DNA of 5,544 nt from Desulfobia sp. Its GTDB lineage: Bacteria; Desulfobacterota; Desulfobulbia; Desulfobulbales; SURF-16. The stretch covers positions 1-5,544 of the forward strand of contig JAUWDC010000107.1 of assembly GCA_030608985.1 (NCBI GenBank). The letters run 5' to 3'. The notes below the pieces were generated by a model. That model did not search any database. It worked only from the letters and a program-made list of their open reading frames with translations, and was not told where the DNA came from. Positions 1 to 5,544 of this stretch are shown piece by piece. The translations under genes were made by a program, and so were the position numbers. Position 1 is the stretch's first letter; each line of letters starts with the position of its first letter.

Positions 1-263
1 ACGCCGGCTTTCTCAAGGCTCTGCCTGATTCCGGCAAAGCCTGTTCCCTGGGGTATATCAACGATAATTGATGGTGCAGGAGCAAGGCGAACAGGATGGG
101 ACGCGTATGACCAGAGCCAGAGCGCCCCGGAGAACAATATAAAAAAGAAAAAAAATGCGATCCCGGCAATCCAGAGAGGCAAAAAACTCTTTCTGCCGGA
201 CGTGTATGCTATAGAAGGGTCTGCTTCTCCTGATTTTCCCTCCTGCTTACTGTCATCCGTCAT
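1..263 (-). CDS. mltG: Endolytic murein transglycosylase MltG (YceG-like), N-terminal part, cut by the left edge
   Basis: Translating the minus strand from the ATG at 263 gives 87 complete codons with no stop before the window edge. Residues 1-26 are polar and cytoplasmic in character. Residues 28-51 form one strong membrane segment, including a run of five Phe at 37-41. Residues 57-87 then read PVRLAPAPSIIVDIPQG followed by TGFAGIRQSLEKAG. That is the typical start of the YceG/MltG family: a type II membrane anchor, then a LysM-like subdomain with the pattern 'I-x-I-P-x-G-x-x-F-x-x-I-x-x-x-L'. Family members cleave nascent peptidoglycan glycan strands at the outer face of the inner membrane and help set strand length. 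The catalytic Glu lies far downstream and is outside this window, so activity cannot be judged. The start is 17 bases after the lon stop with no clear Shine-Dalgarno sequence, which suggests translation following lon in one operon. Another membrane-anchored protein is possible but less likely. Confidence 0.75.
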   Translation of the reverse strand, partial: MTDDSKQEGKSGEADPSIAYTSGRKSFLPLWIAGIAFFFFFILFSGALWLWSYASHPVRLAPAPSIIVDIPQGTGFAGIRQSLEKAG

Positions 264-280
264 CTGTCGTCTGACATCTG

Positions 281-2659
281 TTACACAAATACCCTGGAAA
301 AAATCTGATCCATATACTTCACAGGGATAAATTTCAACTTATCGCGTAAATCTTTGGGGATTTCAACAAGATCCTTTTTATTGTGAGCAGGAATGATGAC
401 TGTCGACATGTTAGCACGGAGAGCTGCCAAGGCCTTTTCTTTCAGACCGCCAATGGGAAGTACTCGTCCCCGAAGAGTAATTTCTCCGGTCATGGCAATA
501 TCCGGTTTCACTCTTTTCCCGGCCATGGCTGAATACAGGGCAGTAGCAATGGTAACTCCGGCTGACGGACCATCCTTGGGAATAGCACCGGCCGGGACAT
601 GAACGTGGACATCTACTTCTTCAAAATAATTTTCAGCAAGACCCAGTTTTTTCAACCGTGAACGGCAGACAGTCATTGCAGCCTGAGCTGACTCTTTCAT
701 GACGTCACCCAATTGCCCGGTAAGAGTGAGACCGCCTTTTCCCGGCAGGATCGACACTTCGATGTACAGGATCTCGCCTCCAACCTCAGTCCAGGCCAGG
801 CCGGTTGCCAAACCAGGTTGATCAATAGTATCAACTTCTGCTTCCGGCAGATAATGTGGAGGACCAAGATACTTGGCAAGAGTCCTGCTGGAAATCATAT
901 ACGGCCCTTTGCCTCCCTCGGCAATTTTTCTTGCCACTTTTCGGGCGACTTTACCGATTTCTCTTTCCAGATTCCGTAATCCGGCCTCCCGGGTATAATG
1001 AGAAATAATATAAGTTAATGTCTCATCATCAAGTTTAATATGTTTTGCCTTAATACCATTTTCTTTGAGCTGTCTCGGCAACAGATATCGCTTGGCAATT
1101 TCCAGTTTTTCTTCCAATGTATACCCGGAAAGACGAATGACCTCCATTCGATCCAGCAACGGAGAAGGAATGGTGTCTGTCATATTAGCCGTAGTGATAA
1201 ACATCACTCTGGACAGATCAAAAGGCAGATTCAGGTAATGATCGGAAAAATCTACATTCTGCTCTGGATCAAGCACCTCCAGAAGAGCCGAAGAAGGATC
1301 ACCTCGATAGTCAGCACCAACCTTGTCTATCTCATCCATCATAAAAACAGGATTATTGGATGCTACTGTTTTTAAGCCCTGAATTATCCGGCCCGGCATG
1401 GCGCCAATATATGTCCTTCTGTGGCCACGGATCTCGGCTTCATCATGCATGCCGCCGAGTGACAGCCTGTGAAATTTTCGGCCCATAGCCCGGGCAATGG
1501 ATCGTCCCAGAGAAGTTTTACCAACACCTGGAGGACCTACAAAACAAAGAATAGGCCCCTTGGTAGACTTATTAAGCTTCCGAACTGCCAGAAACTCAAG
1601 AATTCGTTCTTTTACTTTATTCAGGCCATAATGGTCTTCATCAAGAACCTGCTTGGCATCAATAAGATCAAGCCTGTCACGGGTACTTTTCCGCCAAGGC
1701 ACATCAAGCATCCAGTCAAGGTATGTACGGATAATCGTCGCTTCCGAGGCATCAGGATGCATCATTTCCAGGCGTTTAAGCTGCTTTAAACTCTCTTTTC
1801 TCGCCTCAGAGGGCATTCTGGCTTTTTCGATTTTCACCCGAAGTTCTTCAATTTCCTCGGACCTCTCATCAATTTCGCCCAGTTCTTTTTTCAAGGCATG
1901 CAGTTGCTCCCGAAGAAAATACTCCCGCTGGGTTTTGCCCATTTCCTCCTTGGCTTCCGACTGGATTTTGGCCTGCATGGTAGAGACTTCAAGCTCTTTC
2001 TGCAGAAAATCCGCCACCTTTTTCAACCTCAGAATAGTATCGGATATCTCAAGGACCGCCTGGGATTCAGAAGTTTTCAGTTTGAGATTTGAGACAACAA
2101 GGTCGGCTAATCGTCCGGGCTCTTCTATCTCATTTAAAATTATCATGAGATCAGAGGATATGATTCCTTTTAACGAAAGAATCTTCTCCGTCTGTTCCCG
2201 GACATTGCGCATCAAGGCCTCAATTTCAACCGTCGGTTCGACTTCATCGTCTTCCTGCAAAATTTCGATTTTGGCTACAAAATGAGGAGTCTTCTCCATA
2301 ATTTCATCAACACGGGCCTTTTGCATTGCCTGGACAAGAACTTTCAATCTGCCATCCGGTAATTTCAGGGTGCGCATAATCATACACACCATTCCAACCG
2401 TATAGAGATCGTCCGGGACAGGCTCATCGAGAGCTGCATCCTTCTGGGTTACCAGAAGCAGCAATTTATCCCTGGCAAGGGCATCCTGGATAGCGCTGAC
2501 AGATGCAGGACGGCCCACAAAAAGAGGGATTATCATATAATTAAATATCACCACATCCCTTACCGCCATCATGGGAAGCGTTTCAGGGATGACAGGATCA
2601 TTTTTTTCAACTTCTTCGCCAGATTCGGAAATCAAAATATCATCATTTTCTGCAGACAT
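281..2659 (-). CDS. lon: ATP-dependent protease Lon (LonA type), complete, 792 aa
   Basis: Lon is a cytoplasmic homohexameric AAA+ serine protease that unfolds and degrades misfolded and regulatory proteins. The order is LonA: an N-terminal substrate-binding domain (about 28-215, opening [20 protein letters not shown]), a helical coiled-coil region (about 215-310), an AAA+ module and a C-terminal protease domain (about 600-790). Visible motifs are Walker A GPPGVGKT at 375-382, Walker B FMMDEID at 439-445, pore-loop residues Tyr417-Ile418 in [10 protein letters not shown], a candidate arginine finger Arg504, and a sensor-2 Arg562 in [10 protein letters not shown]. The catalytic Ser699 sits in PKDGPSAG and the partner Lys742 in GGLKEKAL; they are 43 residues apart, as in E. 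coli Lon (S679/K722). The length of 792 aa fits the family (E. coli 784). The ATG at 2659 has a good ribosome site. All key residues are present, so it should be active. It is probably co-transcribed with the downstream mltG-like gene. Confidence 0.98.
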   Translation of the reverse strand: MSAENDDILISESGEEVEKNDPVIPETLPMMAVRDVVIFNYMIIPLFVGRPASVSAIQDALARDKLLLLVTQKDAALDEPVPDDLYTVGMVCMIMRTLKLPDGRLKVLVQAMQKARVDEIMEKTPHFVAKIEILQEDDEVEPTVEIEALMRNVREQTEKILSLKGIISSDLMIILNEIEEPGRLADLVVSNLKLKTSESQAVLEISDTILRLKKVADFLQKELEVSTMQAKIQSEAKEEMGKTQREYFLREQLHALKKELGEIDERSEEIEELRVKIEKARMPSEARKESLKQLKRLEMMHPDASEATIIRTYLDWMLDVPWRKSTRDRLDLIDAKQVLDEDHYGLNKVKERILEFLAVRKLNKSTKGPILCFVGPPGVGKTSLGRSIARAMGRKFHRLSLGGMHDEAEIRGHRRTYIGAMPGRIIQGLKTVASNNPVFMMDEIDKVGADYRGDPSSALLEVLDPEQNVDFSDHYLNLPFDLSRVMFITTANMTDTIPSPLLDRMEVIRLSGYTLEEKLEIAKRYLLPRQLKENGIKAKHIKLDDETLTYIISHYTREAGLRNLEREIGKVARKVARKIAEGGKGPYMISSRTLAKYLGPPHYLPEAEVDTIDQPGLATGLAWTEVGGEILYIEVSILPGKGGLTLTGQLGDVMKESAQAAMTVCRSRLKKLGLAENYFEEVDVHVHVPAGAIPKDGPSAGVTIATALYSAMAGKRVKPDIAMTGEITLRGRVLPIGGLKEKALAALRANMSTVIIPAHNKKDLVEIPKDLRDKLKFIPVKYMDQIFSRVFV

Positions 2660-2664
2660 ATTCT

Positions 2665-2669
2665 TCCTT
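2665..2669 (-). promoter_or_regulatory. Ribosome binding site of lon
   Basis: On the minus strand the sequence AAGGA followed by AGAAT precedes the ATG at 2659, a spacing of five bases. This supports ATG 2659 as the translation start. No in-frame upstream alternative carries a comparable site. Confidence 0.8.
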
Positions 2670-2706
2670 AAAAAAGTCTAATTTGTAAAAAATAAGGTGA
2701 GCAAAG

Positions 2707-2737
2707 TAGATACCAACTTTGTTAAAATGTTGGTAAA
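2707..2737 (-). promoter_or_regulatory. Putative lon promoter: extended -10 with weak -35
   Basis: On the minus strand TATCTA (2707-2712) is preceded by TGG, giving the extended -10 form TGn-TATCTA. A poor -35 candidate, TTTACC (2732-2737), lies 19 bases upstream, which is longer than ideal. Initiation near 2700 would leave an untranslated leader of about 40 bases before the lon ATG. I see neither a clear sigma-32 heat-shock promoter nor a CIRCE element, although lon is often heat-inducible. The call rests on motif matching alone. Confidence 0.35.
2711..2735. promoter_or_regulatory. Dyad symmetry in the lon promoter, candidate operator
   Basis: TACCAAC (2711-2717) and GTTGGTA (2729-2735) form a perfect 7-base inverted repeat around an 11-base AT-rich spacer. 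The centre-to-centre distance of about 18 bases is in the range used by dimeric helix-turn-helix regulators. The dyad fills the space between the putative -35 and -10 of lon, so a bound repressor would block the promoter. It does not match CIRCE (TTAGCACTC-N9-GAGTGCTAA). It could also be chance in AT-rich DNA, or a hairpin in a longer transcript. Confidence 0.35.
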
Positions 2738-2828
2738 GAGTAAACATTCACATAAACGAAGTCAAGAAAATGCATTTTTTGAATAACGTATAACACAGTA
2801 ACCTTAAATGCGTTGTAACTAGACCTAA

Positions 2829-2843
2829 TCCGGACAAACCGGA
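2829..2843. repeat. Small GC-rich hairpin, TCCGG-ACAAA-CCGGA
   Basis: This is a perfect 5-base inverted repeat with a 5-base loop inside the AT-rich lon upstream region. No T-run follows on either strand, so it is not a standard intrinsic terminator. Its role is unknown and it may be incidental. Confidence 0.3.
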
Positions 2844-2858
2844 AAAGCAATAAAATAC

Positions 2859-2967
2859 AATATTGAATATCGAACAAGGAATGTCGAATGTCGAAGGTAA
2901 GGTACTTTTCTAATAAGATATCTTCCGCCCTTCATCATTCATTATTTCTTGTTCGATATTCAATATT
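2859..2967. repeat. Long imperfect inverted repeat, likely a dispersed palindromic (MITE/REP-like) element
   Basis: The left arm 2859-2897 and the reverse complement of the right arm 2929-2967 are both 39 bases long and match at 33 positions by my alignment. The outer 20 bases are perfect (AATATTGAATATCGAACAAG) and all six mismatches lie toward the loop. The loop is 2898-2928 (31 bases). The left arm contains short internal repeats of the unit GAATGTC. The element encodes nothing visible and sits between divergent genes. The GTTCGATATTCAATATT core resembles repetitive intergenic hairpins I recall from deltaproteobacterial genomes, but I cannot confirm this here. On the plus strand the right arm is followed by ATTATTTTTTC, so it could end plus-strand transcripts that run antisense to lon. 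No clear target-site duplication is visible. Confidence 0.7.
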
Positions 2968-3049
2968 ATTTTTTCAAAAGTTTTCCCACAAAAAACATGG
3001 AAATTATGCCTAAAGTACCAATCCACCAAAAACTAACCCCAAAAACATT

Positions 3050-3847
3050 ATGCTGACACCATCATCTTTTTTCGACCTTACTTTGTTTGACCACAAGGAA
3101 CTTTTTGCGGACGCAACATTTGTATGGGAGGGGCTACAGCGTCTCAAATCCTATATGGACGGTAAAAAATACTCCTGGGAATTCTTTTCTTTCACACCGA
3201 ATGAACCTTTTACAAAAACTACTGTCATATATGACAATACCGCTCTGTCAACAGAGGGGCTCACTATCGATTTTGGTGATGCCACCAAGGGTAAGCTCAA
3301 AGTATACCAGGGATCAACCCAGCTTGACGGGGCGAGTGTCATAATGGCGGGAGCACTCTTTACCGGTGACAGAATCCACATTGGCAAAGGAGTTCTCGTT
3401 GAATCAGGGGCCTTTATTCAGTCGCCGGCAATTATTGGCGACCAGACTGTAGTAAGGCAGGGAGCGTATATGCGAGGCTATTGTCTCATCGGCAAAAAAT
3501 GCGTTGTCGGCCACGTAACAGAGGTAAAACATACTGTTTTTTTCGATGGCGCCAAAGCAGGACATTTTGCCTACTTAGGTGACTCTATCCTTGGTAACGA
3601 GGTGAACCTCGGTGCCGGCACAAAGCTTGCCAACCTGCGCTTTACATCGGGTAACGTGCAGGTAAAAACACCAAAGGATCTTATTGATACAGGGCTTCGA
3701 AAATTCGGGGCAATCCTGGCTGATCATGTCCAGACAGGATGTAATTCCGTAACTAGTCCCGGCACGATACTTGGCAAAAAATCTATGCTACTGCCCAATG
3801 TGACCGCTCCATCCGGGTTGCATAGAAACCACTCATTTATCCGTTGA
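3050..3847 (+). CDS. Stand-alone GlmU-like left-handed beta-helix acyltransferase, 265 aa
   Basis: Residues 1-80 have no fold I recognise. About 85-255 is a left-handed beta-helix built of hexapeptide repeats, seen in turns such as IHIGKG, AIIGDQ, CLIGKK, SILGNE and TILGKK. Residues 142-191 align without gaps to the acetyltransferase half of E. coli GlmU. Arg142, Lys160, His172, Tyr175 and Asn186 fall at the spacing of GlmU R333, K351, H363, Y366 and N377, and are followed by GAGT at 188-191. GlmU's NY pair (N386-Y387) is replaced within ANLR (194-197). GlmU acetylates glucosamine-1-phosphate with acetyl-CoA. A sugar-phosphate acetyltransferase role is therefore likely, but the substrate is uncertain. 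The N-terminal nucleotidyltransferase domain of GlmU, with its G-x-G-T-R-M loop, is absent. The start has no obvious Shine-Dalgarno; the beta-helix and alignment do not depend on it. It probably forms an operon with the isomerase gene 37 bases downstream. Confidence 0.85.
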   Translation: MLTPSSFFDLTLFDHKELFADATFVWEGLQRLKSYMDGKKYSWEFFSFTPNEPFTKTTVIYDNTALSTEGLTIDFGDATKGKLKVYQGSTQLDGASVIMAGALFTGDRIHIGKGVLVESGAFIQSPAIIGDQTVVRQGAYMRGYCLIGKKCVVGHVTEVKHTVFFDGAKAGHFAYLGDSILGNEVNLGAGTKLANLRFTSGNVQVKTPKDLIDTGLRKFGAILADHVQTGCNSVTSPGTILGKKSMLLPNVTAPSGLHRNHSFIR

Positions 3848-3865
3848 GCTGGATTGTATTCCAGC
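3848..3865 (+). other. Intercistronic hairpin just after the stop codon
   Basis: GCTGGA (3848-3853) and TCCAGC (3860-3865) form a perfect 6-base stem with a 6-base loop beginning at the first base after the TGA of the GlmU-like gene. No T-run follows; the sequence goes straight on to the ribosome site of the next gene. It is more likely an mRNA processing or stability element than a terminator. Confidence 0.4.
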
Positions 3866-3871
3866 GAACAC

Positions 3872-3877
3872 AGGAAA
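3872..3877 (+). promoter_or_regulatory. Ribosome binding site of the PpiC-type gene
   Basis: AGGAAA, with AGGA ending nine bases before the ATG at 3885, supports this start. The start is also followed directly by a proper signal peptide. Confidence 0.65.
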
Positions 3878-3884
3878 CCATCCA

Positions 3885-4757
3885 ATGCGTAATCGGCTTA
3901 TCTTTTTAACAACGATTGTATCTTTCTTTCTCTGCTCCGGATTAACTTACGCAACAGAACCCTCCTTTGACCATGAAATTCTCGCCAGAGTAAGAAATGA
4001 GACGTTGACCATGGAAAAGTTTTCCTTAATGGTTCAGGGTATGCCCCCTCAATATCAGGCTATGGTAAAAAATATGCCGGAAGTGAAAAACGACCTGATT
4101 CGCAATTGGACGGAAACAAAATTATTATGTCAGGAAGCACTTGATTCAGATCTTGACAAAAATCCTGTTGTCGTCCTGAAACTTGAAGAAATGAAAGATA
4201 GGATTCTTGTTGAAACTCTTATCTCACAACGAATTGACATGAAAACACCTGTCCCGGAAGATGAAATCCGGGGTTATTATGACAGCCACCCGGATGAATT
4301 TATCCAGGGAGAGTTAGTAAAAGTTCAACATATTCTTATTCGAACAGGTAATGATGCTACCCCTGAAGAGCAAACAAAAGCAATGGAACAAATTACGGAG
4401 ATCCAGGAGAGACTGCAACAGGGCGAATCATTTATGGAACTGGCCAAAGAGTTCTCCGAAGACCCTGGCTCAAAAGATAAAGGTGGTGACCTTGGTTATT
4501 TTGGCAAAGGCCATATGGTTCCAGAATTTGAAGATGCTGCATTCAGCACGGCTGTTGGCCAAGTATGCTCTCCTGTCAAAACCCAATACGGTTTTCACCT
4601 TATTAAGGTCAATGACAAAACAGAACCGCTGAAAATCTCCTTTGAGAAAATAAGCCGGAAACTTGAAGAAACTCTTCGGGCCGAAAGAAACCACAAGGCT
4701 TTACAGGATCTCATTGCAGAACTGAAAGAAAAATATCCCGTAACGATTTATGAGTAA
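3885..4757 (+). CDS. Secreted SurA/PpiC-type parvulin peptidyl-prolyl cis-trans isomerase, 290 aa
   Basis: Residues 1-23 are a signal peptide: RNR, a hydrophobic core IFLTTIVSFFLCSGL, and a likely signal peptidase I cut after TYA. The Cys at 17 lacks a good lipobox, so a lipoprotein is unlikely. Residues 28-120 are helical and resemble the SurA-type chaperone region. About 122-140 (VPEDEIRGYYDSHPDEF) is the usual linker into the parvulin domain. The parvulin domain (about 145-245) shows VQHILI with His149, then GGDLGYFGKGHMVPEFEDAA at 200-219, and GFHLIKV at 236-242. A final helix (about 252-285) packs back onto the chaperone part in this family. The protein should fold envelope or outer-membrane proteins in the periplasm by isomerising X-Pro bonds. 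Its length is normal for single-parvulin members, shorter than E. coli SurA (428 aa, two parvulin domains). I therefore give no specific gene name. Confidence 0.92.
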   Translation: MRNRLIFLTTIVSFFLCSGLTYATEPSFDHEILARVRNETLTMEKFSLMVQGMPPQYQAMVKNMPEVKNDLIRNWTETKLLCQEALDSDLDKNPVVVLKLEEMKDRILVETLISQRIDMKTPVPEDEIRGYYDSHPDEFIQGELVKVQHILIRTGNDATPEEQTKAMEQITEIQERLQQGESFMELAKEFSEDPGSKDKGGDLGYFGKGHMVPEFEDAAFSTAVGQVCSPVKTQYGFHLIKVNDKTEPLKISFEKISRKLEETLRAERNHKALQDLIAELKEKYPVTIYE

Positions 4758-4781
4758 AGGCATGAGTTGAGTTTCTATTCA

Positions 4782-4847
4782 GCCACGAAACCCACAAAAA
4801 AACACAAAATTTTTGCTTTTTTTATTGTAGTTCGTGGATTTTGTGGC
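4782..4847. repeat. Imperfect inverted repeat between convergent genes
   Basis: The left arm 4782-4798 (GCCACGAAACCCACAAA) and the reverse complement of the right arm 4831-4847 match at 14 of 17 positions. One mismatch would be a G:U pair in plus-strand RNA. The stem can extend irregularly into the A/T-rich loop (4799-4830). It lies 24 bases after the isomerase stop and 35 bases before the stop of the convergent small gene. It could serve as a two-way terminator, but no T-run directly follows the stem on either strand, so it does not fit the classic form. The CACGAAA/TTCGTGG theme resembles dispersed intergenic repeats I recall from environmental deltaproteobacteria; this is not confirmed. 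Confidence 0.6.
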
Positions 4848-4882
4848 AAAAAAATGACTTCTTTACAATTTTTTATCCTTAA

Positions 4883-5167
4883 TCATCCGCGACTTGTATA
4901 ATCTATCACTGCATAAAAAAATTCGGCTATGAGCCCGAATGCCAGGTAAATTCTGGCAATGCGATCATACGGCAACTTCACGCCAACCATCTTCTGCAAA
5001 ATTGACACACAGAAAATTGTCAGACCAATAGTTATTGGTACTGCTGACAACAGATGATTTAATGTGGCTACAGTACTGTCGACCAGACGGCCAGGGAAAA
5101 CCCTGAGACTCACAAGGCCGTATACTAGACACAGGAGAGTAAGAGTAATTTTTTCTTTTGTTTTCAT
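4883..5167 (-). CDS. Small integral membrane protein of unknown function, 94 aa
   Basis: From the ATG at 5167 the minus strand encodes 94 residues ending ...AVIDYTSRG. An upstream in-frame TTG at 5173 would add only two residues and is less likely. Three hydrophobic stretches are visible: about 8-25 (LTLLCLVYGLVSLRVF), 38-58 (HLLSAVPITIGLTIFCVSIL) and a weaker one at 72-88 (RIYLAFGLIAEFFYAVI). Basic residues at 2-6 (KTKEK) and in the loop KLPYDRIAR (64-72) suggest possible cytoplasmic positions. I do not recognise the family. The alternation of hydrophobic segments with charged loops looks like a true small membrane protein rather than a chance reading frame. No clear Shine-Dalgarno precedes the start, which lowers certainty. 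It is convergent with the isomerase gene and divergent from the gene at 5239. Confidence 0.65.
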   Translation of the reverse strand: MKTKEKITLTLLCLVYGLVSLRVFPGRLVDSTVATLNHLLSAVPITIGLTIFCVSILQKMVGVKLPYDRIARIYLAFGLIAEFFYAVIDYTSRG

Positions 5168-5238
5168 ATACAACTTGTAATTTTTGATCCAAAGTTTAAT
5201 AACAACTTAACATATAAAATACAAACCCTCATTTCATC
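5168..5238. promoter_or_regulatory. Divergent AT-rich intergenic spacer, probable promoter region
   Basis: These 71 bases separate the start codons of two divergent genes and should hold promoters for both. A TATAAA is present on the plus strand at 5213-5218, 20 bases before the ATG at 5239. The nearest -35-like TTGATC (5184-5189) is too far upstream (23 bases) to pair with it properly. No convincing promoter or operator can be assigned. Confidence 0.3.
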
Positions 5239-5544
5239 ATGTCTCAGCTAACAGCACTCTATTTCCCGGATACTGCCATTACAACACAGGCGGTTTATCA
5301 GGAGCTCCTTTTTTTTGATAAAATCTTATTTTACCAGCCTGTTGAAATTGATCCGGAAACACACTCTCCAGAGGGCCTGGATCTTTGTTCTGGGTACCCC
5401 CCAGTGCCCTTCAAAGAGGATCTGGATAGATTCAAATCTCTCCTGAGGGAGTTGAAAGGCCATGAAGGGGAATTTTACAGCGGCCAGTTGTCATCCTTGA
5501 CTCTCGAATATATGGAAAGCCGTGATAGGCCATCGGTAGAGGGG
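5239..5544 (+). CDS. Unknown protein, N-terminal 102 residues, cut by the right edge
   Basis: An open frame starts at the ATG at 5239 and runs to the window end without a stop, 102 codons. It opens MSQLTALYFPDTAITTQAVY, continues ELLFFDKILFYQPVE, and becomes acidic and polar (EIDPETHSPEGLDLC, then a helical stretch FKEDLDRFKSLLRELKGHEG at about 58-77). There is no signal peptide and no membrane segment, so it is likely cytoplasmic. I recognise no domain or catalytic motif in this part. No clear Shine-Dalgarno precedes the ATG (CTCATTTCATC), so the start rests on frame length and protein-like composition. It is divergent from the small membrane-protein gene. A function cannot be given from the part visible. 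Confidence 0.65.
   Translation, partial: MSQLTALYFPDTAITTQAVYQELLFFDKILFYQPVEIDPETHSPEGLDLCSGYPPVPFKEDLDRFKSLLRELKGHEGEFYSGQLSSLTLEYMESRDRPSVEG

Noticed and set aside
393..1789. Several other plus-strand frames of 60-111 codons (393-602, 713-979, 1040-1375, 1469-1789)
   Set aside because: All overlap lon on the opposite strand with no protein-like features; Lon has intact motifs throughout, so these are shadows.
1653..2285. Open frame of 210 codons on the plus strand, antisense to lon
   Set aside because: It lies wholly inside the lon gene, is very rich in Ser/Arg/Phe as expected of a complementary-strand shadow, and lacks a ribosome site and recognisable domain.
2859..2967. CRISPR array or tRNA/ncRNA gene in the lon upstream gap
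   Set aside because: There are only two inverted arms, no direct repeats with regular spacers and no cloverleaf or conserved RNA motifs; an inverted-repeat element explains the structure.
3001..3049. Start of the GlmU-like gene at an upstream ATG (3006-3008)
   Set aside because: That ATG is in another frame and ends at a TGA just after 3050; the in-frame start is 3050.
3087..3387. Frames in other phases inside the GlmU-like gene (3087-3344 plus, 3151-3387 minus)
   Set aside because: They overlap a gene with a clear beta-helix fold and have no domain or start signal.
4351..4694. Frames in other phases inside the isomerase gene (4351-4632 plus, 4470-4694 minus)
   Set aside because: They overlap the conserved parvulin domain and have no independent support.
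4796..4823. Intrinsic terminator formed by the A-run and T-run inside the loop of the 4782-4847 repeat
   Set aside because: The stem would be almost all A:T with internal mismatches and no GC core, so it is too weak to call.
4965..5192. Minus-strand frame of 75 codons overlapping the small membrane protein
   Set aside because: It shares the same DNA as the 94-aa frame in another phase and lacks its regular hydrophobic segments; only one is likely real, and the 94-aa frame is more protein-like.

Overview
The window reads as ordinary chromosome from a Gram-negative, probably anaerobic bacterium of the former Deltaproteobacteria. A Desulfobulbales-like sulfate reducer is my best guess, from the style of the Lon, hexapeptide and parvulin proteins and from the moderate GC with AT-rich gaps. 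This placement is an inference from memory of protein families; no marker gene in the window proves it.

Left part, minus strand (1-2659): a complete ATP-dependent protease Lon, followed 17 bases after its stop by the first 87 codons of an MltG-type endolytic murein transglycosylase that runs off the left edge. The two look like one transcription unit, driven from an AT-rich region around 2700-2740 that carries a dyad overlapping a putative extended -10 promoter.

Intergenic region 2670-3049: the lon control region, a small GC hairpin, and a long imperfect inverted repeat (39-base arms, 20 bases perfect at the outer ends) that resembles a dispersed palindromic element.

Middle, plus strand (3050-4757): a probable two-gene operon. 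The first gene is a stand-alone left-handed beta-helix protein that keeps most acetyltransferase active-site positions of GlmU but has no uridyltransferase domain. After 37 bases, which include a short hairpin, comes a secreted SurA/PpiC-type parvulin peptidyl-prolyl isomerase. One plausibly makes or modifies an activated amino sugar and the other folds envelope proteins; any functional link is only positional.

Right part: a second, shorter imperfect inverted repeat (4782-4847) lies between the convergent ends of the parvulin gene and a small minus-strand membrane-protein gene (4883-5167). A 71-base divergent spacer separates that gene from a plus-strand gene of unknown function (5239 onward) that is cut by the right edge.

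I did not find a clearly new biological system. The items most worth checking are the two inverted-repeat elements, the lon promoter dyad, the GlmU-like acetyltransferase without its usual partner domain, and the unrecognised divergent gene pair at the right end.
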